Assembly: GCA_025677835.1 (NCBI GenBank)
Contig: JAIXMR010000113.1
Coordinates: forward strand, 1-64,000
Source: Sporodiniella umbellata
Lineage: Eukaryota; Mucoromycota; Mucoromycetes; Mucorales; Rhizopodaceae
DNA length: 64,000 nt
Direction: 5' to 3'
Under the pieces are notes generated by a model. The model worked only from the letters and a program-made list of their open reading frames with translations. It was not told the origin of the DNA and did not search any database. The translations under genes and the position numbers were made by a program. This document shows, piece by piece, positions 11,862-24,400 of this stretch (position 1 is its first letter; the number at the start of each line of letters is the position of its first letter).

Positions 11862-13500
11862 TTTTTTTGTAAACAAAAACCACTAAAAACAAAAAAAGGC
11901 TTTTGAATAGTCTTTCAGTTTCAGTCTCAGATACACTGCGATGTCTCTTTTAGCCTAAGGTCAAGGAGTCCACTTCATGTATCCTGAGTTTTTTCGACAC
12001 AATTTTTTTCTTGTATTTTTTTTAAAAAAAGGAACACTTTTGGAAGGGTTTGTATTTGGTTTTTTAATAATTTTAAAAGAATAAAGCCAGTAAAATCATA
12101 GGATTTGCATTACACTATGTTGCAAAAGGTACACTTGCTATAGCGGGCTATTGAGTAGAAGTGCCTTTTGTATGCTCCAACGCTCTTTTCTTTTATATAT
12201 CATAAAGTGCTCGCTTTTAAAAGAAAATGCATTTACTTCAGTCGCCTCAGTCGTTTGAAAAGGGGCTATTATTTTTTATATCAGTACCACACTAAACAAA
12301 GCACAAAACACTAAAAATTTCTATCGCCTGTGGTCAACAATTGTTGTAGTTTTTTTTTTTTTTTTTTTGGAATTTGCACTTAACCTTTTAATGTTTGTGT
12401 TCGTTTATTTGTTTTATGTACCGCGTATTATTAGCAGTAAATCTAGCTTTTCTTATGCTAAAAGCCTTCACGCTTCAAATGTGCTGATTTGGTTTTTATT
12501 AGAAAAGTAGTCTTTAGAGTTCTACCTTAAAGCGCACCTATCTCTATTTTCTTAATTAAGAAAAACAGTATTTAATTTAGAAACAATTAACTACTGTTAT
12601 GAGCCTGGATTGCGTCTTTTAAAAGAAAAGAAGCTGAGAAATCAACAATGAAAGTTTAGGTTTGAGCTTTTTCGAGTAGTCCAAAAGTTCTACATCCGCT
12701 TTTTTTTTTTGCAGCTTCTAATTTTCTCAACCATAGTAATAATAAGCCAATACAGGTGAGAAAAAATAAAGATGTAGTACATATGATTTAAGCCGCGCTA
12801 TTTGCTTGAGGCAAATAGTAGTATGCTTTGTTCCAGAATAAATCACTTCCAGCTTTTAGATATACTTTTGAGCAGAAGTTCACTGCAAATAAGACTATAG
12901 GTCGTAATTTTCTTTTAAACATTTTTGTACATTATCGAGGAATATATTTGAAACATTACTCCATCAGGGTGTGCGTTGAAACTGGCGAACAGCTGGTAAA
13001 AACCCAACTTAAAGCCAGGACATACTCACTTTTACTCCAGTGTCGTACCAAATAGTGAGGGACCTTTACCTGAAAAGTATACTTGCTGCAAAAAGAACAT
13101 CAGTGGCCATATCGCCCAACAAGTCTACTTTAACAAGAGATGTAGTACTTTTAACTTTCAAACTTGGTTTTACAAGGAAGCTACTCAGGATCACAAACCA
13201 TTGCGATGGGGCTGATTAAAGGTTGTATATCTGGTATCTCCTCTTAGGTTAATTATCAAGTATCACAATTTGCATATGTTTACATGTAAATTTTCTTTTT
13301 TTTTTAAAAAAAAAAAAGGAGAACCAGAGTAATATAAAACAAGCATAAAGTAGCAATTTCAACTTTATATCAAAGTCCCAAACGTTTCAGATGTACCTCG
13401 ATTACAATAAATAATTAGAAAGGGAGTGACAAAAAATATTACTTTGAGTTACAATAAAATATGGTTCAGTTAACCATTTTGTTCCATTTCTTTTACTTTT
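11862..13500. other. AT-rich intergenic region, 1.6 kb
   Basis: Upstream of WDR70 and of the small ORF at 13501. It has poly(T) runs near 12350-12369 and 12700-12710, and an oligo(T)-oligo(A) inverted tract near 13295-13318. The only open frame of note (12828-13055, 75 codons) has no recognisable domain and poor composition. Nothing else supported. Confidence 0.5.
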
Positions 13501-13761
13501 ATGCCAAACCTAAACGAAACACTCTTCATTGTTCTTTTTTCTCTTATAGCTACTGCTGTGGTTCTGGCAACATACGTATGTTGGCTAAGAATGCTGAAAA
13601 AAAAGACACAGATTCATGATCAACAAAATCAGCAAAGAAACCATATGGACTTGTCGCCTAGCGAGCTTCAAGAGCTTAAACCCGTGCTGCAGTCCAAGTT
13701 ATGGAGCCTATCTTCTCACTACCAAATATCAGAAAAGCCAAAAGCCGCCACAGATGTATAA
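13501..13761 (+). CDS. small single-pass membrane protein, unknown function
   Basis: An uninterrupted 86-codon ORF preceded by a pyrimidine-rich leader. Residues ~7-31 form one strongly hydrophobic segment (LFIVLFSLIATAVVLATYVC) followed at once by basic residues (RMLKKKT), as expected for a signal-anchor or single-pass protein with a cytosolic C-terminus by the positive-inside rule. The rest is polar, with LSPSELQELKPVLQSKLW as a likely amphipathic helix. I do not recognise a family. It stands alone in a gene-poor 3-kb stretch. Its composition is better than that of other short ORFs here, but a chance ORF cannot be excluded. Confidence 0.45.
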   Translation: MPNLNETLFIVLFSLIATAVVLATYVCWLRMLKKKTQIHDQQNQQRNHMDLSPSELQELKPVLQSKLWSLSSHYQISEKPKAATDV

Positions 13762-15088
13762 TTAAGAACGCCATATATTTGAACTGTATATAATGTTTTA
13801 TAAGAAACATTTGATGTGTTATTGTTGTTGTTTTTTGAAAAAGAGGACATGCTCAAGAAAAAAAATAACTTTAACCTTGTAGTTATTTGCTATCATTATG
13901 CAGTAATTTCTCCATACTTTATTGCACTACTCTGTAATAAATGTAATTACTATACCATGAAAATACACATTCTTATTCCCTATAGACTGTTCCTCTTTAT
14001 ACTATACTTAAAGGAATTTCTTTTGTTTTCTTTCATAGACTTCTAATTGTATTCCCATTTAGGCATTGTTGCCACGTTTTGTTCTCCTAAAATAAACATA
14101 CTCTAACAAGCAAGCAAATTAAACAAATTGTCTAAAAAAAGGCTCTTGAAAAACCGTTTTTGGATATCTTTAGGATAATGCTCCTGTCTTTATTTTTAAG
14201 GCTCACTTCTACTATGATTCTACCTTAATTCGCTTTTATCTAAACTCAACAAAAATAGGGTTATCCATAAAGAAAGTTCTGTGCACTACCAGTTAAATTT
14301 GACGGCTACAATACTCCCTTTAAAAAGCTTTCAAAATAATGGTGGCACCCTAAAACCCGTTAATTAAGCTGCTGCGGGGAAAGCTCCCAAAAGCCACATT
14401 AGTAAATCTAAAAGGGTATCATACTTCATTTTTAAACCCTTGAAAGCCTAAATAACGGCCTTTCAGTTTTAAAGGACTTTCCTAATCTTAGAATTTGAGG
14501 TTCTTGGTCGTCTTCTAATTAGCTTTGTCAGTAGTAGTCTAATCTCTGTGAATCCTTGGGACGAATAAAACACTATTAAAATAAGGCACTACTATAGCAA
14601 TGTAGCTTTCCTAATACACACTGTAACGGCTTAACAAATAAAAAAATGACACAAGACTATTGACATACCCTCTATGTGTACAAATTGCTTCTCTTTTATT
14701 TAATTCCTTGTTGATTGACCTGTTGTTTGCTTTTTCAATCTGTTTATGCGTTGTATAAATAAAACCCTAAAGCTACCTAGAGATAGATTCATACAAAAAG
14801 CATACAATTTTACACTCGTTCTTCCCAAATACAATATTTATTGAATATTCTTAAGATTTGAAACGAGTGAAGTTTCATTTGACTGCACAATTTTTATACA
14901 GTGATAGCAAAGCAGCTTCAGAGCAAAGCCTCTCCCTCCTTCTCATTGCTTTTAAAATTATAGATTATAAGTAATACTAATAAATAGGTCGTTTTTCTAG
15001 TTCAGACTTATGGCTAGTACGTTTTTATTTATTTTTATAGAAAAAAGATAGTTGTGGCTCTAATTCTAGAGTGTTCGAAGTTTATTTT
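13762..15088. other. AT-rich intergenic region, 1.3 kb
   Basis: Between the small membrane-protein ORF and the 3' end of SEC1. No open frame with protein-like composition was found. It probably includes the SEC1 3' UTR near 15000-15088. Confidence 0.45.
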
Positions 15089-17845
15089 TTACCATTTTCC
15101 TAGTAATTTGTGTCCTTTTGAGGAGGGTTGGATTGTTGCAGAAGTTACACGTGGAGGTGGCCTTTGGTCATGATTGATAGCCTTTACTGAGTTATGAATA
15201 TTTCCTGTATAAGGTGGTATCAGAGTGTCACGCTTTGTAACGTTTTTATCTAACTGTCCTAAATCTCGAACAAACTGATCTGGTGTGATAACATGAGTTG
15301 ATCCTATTTTTTTTTCAAGTGAATAAAAGACTACAGTTACAATCCGCGTTTTCTTTTTGTACCAATATAAACTTCTCGATCAAATGTCTCGGCTAATTCA
15401 TAAGCAGATCTTATTTCAGAGTAGGTCATTCCACCAACTATAAATATTATTACAGGTGGACCAGAAGGAGGTTTAGGGGGGGCCTAGAAAAAGTGAAGGT
15501 GAGTATACATCCATCCATCTTATCTTGAATTGAATTATTACATTGGCGCCAGTGGATTTTTTGTGCCATTGCGTCTTGTATACTCGCAACTTGGGCACTT
15601 CCTTCACGGCCTCTTCTGTGTTTTTTCGAAGATTCTGTTGTTTGACAGTACGAATATTATTGGGGAACAATCTTTGGTCGATTGTGCCATCAATGTGTCC
15701 TTCTACAATACGTTTAACTACAGGAACATATCGAGATAAATCAAAAGGCACGTCGTGTTGAACATCAGCCTTCTTCTTTTTGCGGTTTTTTGTCTTTTGC
15801 CCTTGCTTGTTTGCAGATTTTGAGAGCTGAACGCCCAACATTGAGATATTCTCAATTGAATCTTTGTATTCCTGACTTAAACGGGCATAAGAAAGAAGCT
15901 CCTCTAAATCCTCAGGATCAATCGTATCTGACGTCGCAATCCATAGTAGAATTAGTCTTGTTTTTACCATTTCGCTTTATATAAATATAGTTGAGTTTTT
16001 TTCAAGAGCTTAAAAGCACTTCTCAATATATAGTTCTATCGTACCTTGTCTCAGGGTCGTCGAGAATAGATATCAAGTCCTCTTTCAAGTTTTTGGGCGC
16101 CTCTTTGTCAGGCGTTTCACCACAAGCCATGTTCTAGTTTAAAGTATTAGTTCAAAGTATCTGTAAATACCAACTTACCTGTTCTAGTAAACCTATGGCT
16201 TCTAAGTTTTGGTATTTAAATTCAGCCATACAGTCATTGGCAATTGTCATTTGAGCAGAGTACTTTGATTTCATTTCTTGGAATTGAGGCAAATTAGAAA
16301 TCATGTTTTTCATATCGTTTAGAGTGGATGCAGTCGTTTGCCTGGATAATATTCTGAATGAGCGACATACTTTTCGTTACAATACATTACCCTTCGCCCG
16401 CTGAGATTTTATTTTCGTTCAAAAATCGATTGAAGTCTTCGATCAGCTTTTCAGTTGTACTAGCGATATGCATATGGCGGATCATAGTATAGACTGTATC
16501 TTGCTCATTTAACGTCACTTCTTGCTTGTGATCCGTTCCGTCTTCTTGTATATAAGTGTATTCGTACTTCAATCCTGCTGGAATTTCCTCCACTTTCAAT
16601 AAATCGGCCATCATGGCTTGGTAGGTGAACTCATGTAAAAATGGTGCAGTAGGATCAATGGTACGATCCAGTAAAATCAAGGTTCCACTAGGAAGTGGCG
16701 GATCTCTAGGTGGCTAAAGATTAAGGGATTAATCAAAAGCAGTTATTGAGTTATCTTTATAATAGGGTAAAGCTTACAGGAAACTCGGGGTTAGTGGCAC
16801 AAAAATTGTCCAGTTCGGCCTGAACCAGTTTAGCCAATAGCTCTGGAATTTTGCGATTGATGGTTCCTTTTTCATCCAAAGGGCGATGGTATCTAATCAA
16901 AGGACTTTCTCCAAGAGTAACGCAGACAGAAAGAAGCTGTAACATAATAAGTGAGATGCTTCTCTTTTCCTTCCTTACCTCTTTGGCAATATCATCTAGC
17001 TGAGTCTCAATCTGTGCTGTGTTTGATCCGTCACTGCTAAATAATGAAAGGAATCGACTTTCGTTGTCTAGTGTATAGACACAATGCTCACGTACTACAT
17101 ATAGTTAGGAACACTTATAAAGAAATAGTTTATTCAATAGACAACTTACCTACAAAATCTACATACATCTCTTTTAAACCCTTGATATGATTAGCGGCAT
17201 TAGCAGCATTTAACATTTGCGTCAGTTCCTGGAAAACATGATTGTCCAAAGCTATATTAAGAAAGATACCCGTTAGACAAAAAAAAAACTAAATGCAGGA
17301 AAAAAGAGACGGTACCGTTGATAAAATGAACATGAGCAGCAGCATACATAGGCCCGTCTTTACGAGAAAAGTCATCCACTAATCGAGAGCAGGACTCAAT
17401 ACAAGGAGTAAGGATATATACAGCTTCGTAACTGGGATAAGGCTGTCTTTGCTTCTCGATATTTTCTACCACTTTAGGTTAAAACAATAAAAAATTAGTT
17501 TGAAGCGTGTTGACACATATGAAACAAGCTTGAGCTTGACTTACAAGTAACCTATATTCGCTCATGGTGAGTATATGGCAATTTTTTTTTTTTAGAAAAA
17601 ACGATTGAACCAATACTTACATTTTCTTCCAAAATATCGTACATTTTGCAGGCAGAGTTCAATATTTTTGAAGAAAGACTGTCAACTACAACCAACTTCC
17701 ATCTTCCAGTAGGCTGAACTGATTTTATTAATTCCAGAAAACCTAAAAAGAAAAAAGGTGAAATACTTAATTCCTTTTCAAAATTTATTTTTGTGCTCTT
17801 CCTCTAAAATTTACGTTTCTTTAAGATCTCGTCGATGCCAATCAT
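15089..17845 (-). CDS. SEC1: Sec1/Munc18-family protein (Sec1-type, exocytosis)
   Basis: SM protein that binds syntaxin/SNARE complexes to drive fusion of secretory vesicles with the plasma membrane. It starts at 17845 (MIGIDEILKK). Exon 2 encodes SVQPTGRWKLVVVDSLSSKI, the domain-1 signature, followed by YPSYEAVYILTPCIESCSRL and the central MILLDRTIDPTAPFLHEFTY block with QAMMADLL. The C-terminal part has a Lys-rich insert (QGQKTKNRKKKKAD). It ends with the conserved IIFIVGGMTYSEIRSAYELA segment, GSTHVITPDQFV, and a Pro-rich tail ending GHKLLGKW; the stop is at 15089. The DRTIDP/HEFTYQAM form and the IGSTH end fit the Sec1/STXBP subfamily better than Sly1, Vps33 or Vps45. About ten short introns. 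The next minus-strand gene (MTHFD) ends only 175 nt upstream. Confidence 0.92.
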
Positions 17846-18020
17846 GTTCAAGAAACTTACGGAGAAGAAAGAAAACGAAAAAAGGTACGGTAGCGCTATA
17901 CACAAATGGCATTTTTCAAACTCAATGGGCTTAATTTTTGAAGAGTTCTCAAACAAAATCAACCAGCCATTTATTTTAAGTTAAGGTAGTATATATTTAC
18001 CGCCGTATATATTTTACAAG

Positions 18021-19195
18021 CTATTTATCTAAGCCGAATAAACGCTTTGAGCTAAGTATGGTATTCTCTAGTAGCATTGCCACAGTCATAGGCCCTACGC
18101 CACCAGGCACCGGTGTGATAAACGAAGCAGCCTTTTTAGCTTCGTTGAACTCTACATCGCCCACCCATCTTGTTCCAGATTTTTTCGAGTTGTCTATACT
18201 GTTTAGCCTTTTCTTCTTGGGACGAATAAAATTTACCATTTATAGACGTCATTCCTACATCGATTACAATAGCTCCTGGCTTAATCCAGTCACCTTTGAT
18301 TAACTCAGGCTGACCTACAGCACATACCAAAATGTCTGCTTGTTTGACAATGTTTTTGAGATCAAGTGTTCTTGAGTGACAGAGTGTGACAGTAGCATCT
18401 TCTGATGTCAAAAGACTAGCCACAGGTGCTCCGACAAGATCTCCTCGACCTACTACAACTGCTCTTTGTCCACTTATTTTTCTACCAGTTGATTGAATAA
18501 GATTGAGAATACCCTTGGGAGTACACGGTAAAAACAGTGGACTACTAGCCTTTTGTATCATCTTGCCAATATTATAAGGGTGAAAGCTTTAGATTACAAG
18601 TAAGTACGCTTTAAACTGTATAAAAAAGCAAATGAGCTTTACCCATCCACATCCTTTTGAAAATCAACTGCTTCCAGGACGGTTTCTTTATTGACATAAG
18701 GCGGTAGCGGCATTTGAATTAAAACACCGTGTATGCTTTTATCTTCATTCAACTGTCTAATTTTTTCTAAAAGTGTACTCTCTTTGGCTGTCTCTGGAAA
18801 TTTTTCCAAAGCGACAGATATTCCTACCTATCAAAAGTGCGCATTTAAGAAGAAGGTCTTTAGTACTTTAGCTATTGCCAATTTTATGCTTTGGATCTAC
18901 TTCTTGAGCAGCCTTGTCTTTAGCCTTAACGTAAGAGACCGAGTCTTTGTTAGAACCAACAAGTAGAATTGCTAAGCGAGGATTAAAATGCGGGTTTTTT
19001 TCTTTGATTTTTAGGACATCTGATTTTAGTTGAGCGCGTATTGTTCTTTCATTTTTGTTTTTTTGTTCGATAAAAATCAGTTGAAATATGTAGACTTTAC
19101 GCTAATTCTTACTTTGCAACAGCTTTTCCATCAATTACAGTTGCAGTTGAAAGCCGTGAGATTGACATAAATCGAAAAGCTCTACTGATTGACAT
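18021..19195 (-). CDS. mitochondrial methylene-THF dehydrogenase / methenyl-THF cyclohydrolase (FolD-type)
   Basis: Interconverts 5,10-methylene-THF and 10-formyl-THF. The start at 19195 gives [16 protein letters not shown], Arg/Ser-rich and without acids, a likely mitochondrial presequence. Family motifs: [20 protein letters not shown] (dehydrogenase site with the YxxxK pair), [26 protein letters not shown] (nucleotide binding), and [20 protein letters not shown]. It stops after LFGLDK with no formyl-THF synthetase domain, so it is bifunctional like MTHFD2 rather than trifunctional like yeast Mis1/Ade3. A 43-nt intron (18236-18194) must be removed to join TSIND to [15 protein letters not shown]. 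Read through, it looks like a frameshift. Dehydrogenase cofactor (NAD or NADP) cannot be told by eye. Confidence 0.92.
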
Positions 19196-19543
19196 GGTGT
19201 TACAGTAAATACTTTATAAGCCAAAAAAAAAAAAAAAAAAAAAAAGGAAACGTTGAAAGACAAGGTGCACTTTTTTTTTTAAAAAAAAAGATAAGCTCTA
19301 CCTGAGTTGTAATGTCATTTTGTGACTTGGAGGAATTCCAATGAGACGCCTCTATGTCTAGCACAAAAAGTATGTCCATTGGGAGCTACTAGTTTTAATA
19401 GCTTTGTGCGAGCGGGTTATTAGGCTACTGAAATTGGCTCATCATCAAGAACGCTTGGTCAAAAAAATAAATTTGATCTTTTGGTTTTTAAAAAAAAGAA
19501 CAGTAATGGCACAAGAAATTTTATAAAGTAGTTTGTAAAGAGC
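19196..19543. other. intergenic region between KHK and MTHFD genes
   Basis: 348 nt separate the MTHFD start from the upstream KHK stop on the minus strand. It has an A run of about 23 nt at 19222-19244 and an oligo(T)-oligo(A) inverted tract at about 19271-19289. It presumably combines the KHK 3' UTR with the MTHFD promoter. Confidence 0.5.
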
Positions 19544-20732
19544 CTACACATCTTTCCCTAAATTTATAAACCCATACTGTGCAACTTTTTTGCTGGCCAG
19601 TTCGCATGCAAATTTTAAGGCAGTTTGTAGAGTATGCCCTTGACTTATGCAAAATATAATGCCTGCCACAAAAGTGTCTCCCGCTCCGACATTATCCACA
19701 GGTTTTATACGTAGTGCAGGCGCATGGAAACTCTTTTTTCCATTCAAACATGTAGCCCCATTTTCTCCCCAAGTACAAAGCAAAATTGCACTAAAATAAC
19801 CTTTAGTATACTGTCTTTGTAATCTATTTCTTACTCTTTTTTACACTTTGATTTATAGCTTTGTAAAAACTCCGAAGGTGATTTGTAGCCCCTTTTTTCG
19901 GCGTAAAGTTTTGAAAAAAAAACTATATCACCCTTTAGGTAGCAATTAAAAAGCGAATCTTAGGTTGCTTCTGTGTTTTCTTTTTCTTTTTTTTTTTTTT
20001 ACTCTAGACAAAAGTGAGTCTATATGTGGCCTATCCGGTTTTTCAAGCTCTACTGATATTGTCAGTTGTGATCTCCAGCCCTCCTTTGATGCTTTGGAAT
20101 CAATCCAGTCAATTTGCGTCACTAATTCTTCGATATTTCTTCCTTCAAAATGAACCCAGGAAAGAGGTGCCTCTGCCAATATTTCTTCTATTTTCTCAAT
20201 AAACTCACTTTCGCTTATCTCTTTTATACTACATTTATATTTTTAATGGGAGCATGGTATGGATACATTTTTTCTTATTTCCTTTACGCGTTAGAAGATA
20301 TAATGGTACGCGAGCTGGTTTTCATTGATTGAATAATGTAGCTTGACGGCGTTGGTTCCTTCCGAAACAAGCATGTCGAAGTGTTGATGTTCTTTTTTTC
20401 CATCTGTAATAAGAATGCGCTTTTAAGTGTCAATCATAAGTTATTCGGCTTTTCCTTCCTTTCACATTTTATTCCTTTTACTTTGATTCTTCTCGCGGCC
20501 CCAAAGCGGACATGAGAAAAGTATTTACTCTTGGAAACTGACATAGAACCTCTGCAGTATTCAAGCAATTTCCTCCTTGCCTACATTGATTTGCGCTTGC
20601 TCTTAACTTTGAATCTTCTTCTGGAAAATGGTCAACCGTAAGTATAGTATCAATATAAACTTGTCCAACTAAAAGAACGTTGGATGAAATGAGCTGAAAC
20701 GAAGCATCTGAAAACTCGTATTGTGACATCAT
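19544..20732 (-). CDS. KHK: ketohexokinase-like PfkB-family sugar kinase
   Basis: PfkB/ribokinase-fold kinase; its closest resemblance is to animal ketohexokinase (fructose to fructose 1-phosphate). Exons: 20732-20482, 20419-20288, 20213-20003, 19932-19835, 19790-19544 (312 aa, all junctions in frame). Matches in order: VLLVGQVYIDTILTVDHFPE, RQGGNCLNTAEVL (sugar-binding Gly-Asn), EPTPSSYIIQ with SRTII, WVHFEGRN, SVELEKP, GDIVFFSK, and the PfkB signature with catalytic Asp in DNVGAGDTFVAGIIF. The start is the ATG at 20732; a TTG five codons upstream is not used. The acceptor at 20420 was chosen because the next AG would shift the frame. Substrate specificity is inferred from similarity only. 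Confidence 0.88.
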
Positions 20733-21426
20733 TGTAAAAAACCCCAATTTGAAATGTACAACTTGTTTTGCATAACAAATTTGTTAGCCGTCACAGCATA
20801 AGACTCGTTGGTATTCTTAGCTTTTATACTTTGTGAATGTCTACACAGATTAATAAGGTACTCACTAGTAAACTAAATACAGTATATGTCGATTTATCAA
20901 AGCCAGTCGTATAAAAGTTACAAAAAAAAAAAAAATTACAAGCAAGAAACAGAATAGTAAGTAACAGATCAGTAAGTTGTTCTCACAAAAACATTGACAA
21001 CGGTACGCTCTGCTGTTGATAAAATATAGGTACCGGTTGTAAAAGAAGAGGAGAATCAGAGCGTAAAATGAGGGAGCAACAGAGGTAAAAGCACCTTTCA
21101 AGAAGAAAATAGCGACGATGAAAAACCCGTTTTTGTAAATAAAGGTGATAGCTATTCCAGGAAAAAAAAGCGAAGGTATCTCTGACGAACATTCAGTAAA
21201 CACTATCGATATTGACCAAGGTAAAGTCATAAGCATTATATTGTAAAATGAAGAGCTTCCTGCCTATTTGAAATAAATTCAGTAAAAACAAATTATCTGT
21301 CCCAACAGGTGTAAAATACACCTAAATATTTATTCAAAACCTAGTAGTCTACTCAAAATATTTTATAGTACGTCACTATTTAGCTTTAGGAAAGAGTTTA
21401 GTCTTTCTTCATTTGTTTATTTATAT
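20733..21426. other. intergenic region, 0.7 kb
   Basis: AT-rich spacer between the TBC gene 3' end and the KHK start. Long open frames here on the minus strand (for example 20865-21236) are hydrophobic, Phe-rich and overlapping in two frames, as expected from T-rich DNA. Not called as a gene. Confidence 0.5.
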
Positions 21427-24400
21427 TTACTCCTCTCCAGAACTGTATTCATTTAATAGCCTATCTACTTCTTCAAGGACATCGGGGCTAAGGTCATCGT
21501 GATCAGAATCCTCATCAGAGCTATCTTCGCCGATGACATGTTTTGTTTTGCTGTTCTCTTCTTTTTCCGTATGACTGTCTTCTTCAACTATGTCCTTAGA
21601 CTTTTCTATATCATCTAAAACTACTGGACTTTCGTTTGTCGCGATACTAGGGGTAGCGCTAGAGACGTCAGTTGATTTGGTCTTTAATTGGGGTCGTGTG
21701 GTAGATGCCAATTTGGCTCCAGTCGCTAATAAATTATCGAAGATTTCTCTGCCTAGGCTCTTTTGTTGTTCAATTGGCTTTTCTGTTAACTGGAAGGACT
21801 GTAAAAACCCATGGTCAAAGAAGTTTTCCAGCCTCTCGTCTGCCAATACAATCATTCTATTAATTTTGAGCAACATTAGCTTCCACAATATAGACGCTTG
21901 ATTTCATACCTAAGTGAAGCCAAAGACAAATACTTGTTGTTATTTTTTGCTTCAGAATATTCAAAAGCGTTCTGCAAAAATGTAGACACAGAGTTAAGAT
22001 GCTCCTCGTCATTGGTGTGTCTGAATATCCAAAGCAATGTCTCAGATAGTTGTAATATTTCGTCATTATCCAAGTAACCATCTTTATCAACATCATGTAG
22101 CTTAAAAAATAGTTCCAATTGATAATTCAAATCCCCTGTGACCACTGCTCCAATACCAATCACAGCATCCTGTGTAATTTTCACATATCTATTAGGCTTC
22201 AACCATGAACAAAGTATGTCGATCTTACCTGAAGATTGATAGTTTTTTTTCCTTTTGTATCAAACTGTTCGAACAAATGAAAAATGAAACCCTTTGCAAC
22301 TTTTAACTGTCGCTTCATATCTGGCTGCTGCTCTTCAGAATTTATTTTTGCCCACGGTACAAGAGATCCAATGAAAATCTCGAAAGTATCCATATTCATT
22401 TCAGTGTTTTCGTTTTGGTGGTAGTATAGGGCATTTTGGAATTTGTCATAAATTACTCCTAATTTATCTTTATCTAACCCAGCTGTATTGCTGATATTGC
22501 GAACTGCTGATCTTTTCGTGAAAGACTCAATGCCTGCTACTACTTTGAATTGCAATGTTTGTCGAAGCTCTCTTACAACTACGTCTGTAACACTACTGAA
22601 CTCTCGATAGGCAACCAGTAGAAGCTCATTGAATTTCTATATAAAACAATTAAGAGGGTCTTTGTTTTTTTTTTATCAGTAATACACTTACAGTTAAGTT
22701 TCTTGTTTTAGGGTTTTCTGAATTTGGATACAAAGGTGTATCTAAATGATTAAAGTATTGTTTTAACACATTCATAAAAGCACCATCATCTGCTGCTTCC
22801 ATTAACTCGTCTCCATTGATTTTCAAAACCGCCAGGCTGGATAGTTTATAATTTAGATTCATGTTTTTTTTTAAAAAAATAAGAATAACTTACCCAATTT
22901 GAAACAAGATTTTAGGTCCTTCCATAAAAAAGCAATCCAATATTCTGAAAGCAAACAACAACGGCATGGAGTTTATGTAAAGGCTTAAAAACCAAGGAAG
23001 GCAAGCTACAGAAAGTTGAATATCAGCTTCTTTGAAATGTTGGTGTAATTTTGGCATTGTTTTTTCTAGCAGATGCTCAAAAATGATTTGATCTAAAAGC
23101 GCCCCGTACATTGAGGTACTGTAATATCCAGGCAACAGATCATCACATAAAGTGCCAAGGGCAAAGAAGGCCTGCTCTTCACTCATATAGCTGTATTTTT
23201 GTTAGTTATCACTGCCCCCCTTTTTTTTTTAAAAAAAAAAAAAGATGTTACATACATTAATATTGCGGATGTCACAATGTTCATTGCTTGACAGTAACCA
23301 AGCTCGGGATCCTTCCAAGAGTAAGCGACTAGAACTCTTCTTAGTCGATCAATTCCATCCGTCTGCTGGTATGCCTTGTATTCAGGCAAAGATCTATTCA
23401 GATCTTTTTCAATTTCTTCCAAGCTAAAAGATGTGTTGTCTTTATTTTCTTCTAGAATTTGGTCATAGAGCCCCTGGTTCATAAAACGCTCATAAATTGA
23501 TCCAGAGCAAACTTCCCACATTTCCCCTCGCAATCTATTTGGAAGACCCACACGAATCAGCTTGGCAAGACCTGGTGTTTTTGACAGTGTTAAATGTCTG
23601 CCGTTTTCTTTTTTCAAGCAAAAAAAAAACAAATGTAAGTATCAGCCTTTCATTATGTATATATACGCATATGTATGTACCTTCGAAATATTGCTTCCAT
23701 AACTTCATTTTGCTTTTATCTTTCAACTTTTTAGGATCCCCAGGAAATCCAAAAGTCAGGCCTAGACCTCCAGGAACTGACTCCATGTCTTTTTCAGTTA
23801 TCAATGCTTCGGATGGACATGTCTTTAAAAAGCGTTTCATCATCTTCATATGTTTGATTTGATTTTTCAAGCTGTTAGTCAAAGCAACTGAAAATTTTTC
23901 ACAGTTATCTTTGTTTCTATTATCAATTTAGACATTACTTTTTGTATACAAAAAAAAAGAAAAAAGAAAAAGTACCCGCTGAGATGGAAGATTGACTCTG
24001 CGTGGTGCCAATTAATAATTTTGATAGAATATAAATCCGAGCGATCAGACACTCTTTCAACTCGACGTATGGTGTATAGCGGCATAACTCTTTGAAATTG
24101 ATTTCCGTCTGAAAATGTCAAATAAGCTTCAGACAGATCTAATTTTCCTGAGCCGTGTTGGTCTGTAGCCTGAACACTAGTCAATAAATGCTCACTAGGC
24201 GGCAATCGAAAAACTGCTCTAAACCGCTCATCTCTCTTTTGAGCAGCTAAATCCGTTTTTAATGGTTGCATGAATTGGCGAATGGTCTCTGTCTTTTCGG
24301 CTGTACTGTTGGTTGGGCAATACGATGAAGCGCTTTTCAATACGCGTTGCATAGCTAATCCTGTCAGTTGAACAATGGTATCGTGCACCTCATCTCGTTT

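Noticed and set aside
12828..13055. 75-codon plus-strand frame
   Set aside because: No domain, no conserved pattern, and isolated in AT-rich DNA; cannot be supported as a gene.
18136..18240. Apparent frameshift in the methylene-THF dehydrogenase gene
   Set aside because: A canonical GT..AG intron of 43 nt restores the conserved sequence exactly, so no sequencing error or pseudogene is needed.
20865..21236. 123-codon hydrophobic minus-strand frame that could be a membrane protein
   Set aside because: Phe/Leu/Ile-rich composition comes from T-rich DNA, a second overlapping frame looks the same, there is no family match, and it sits between two well-supported genes.
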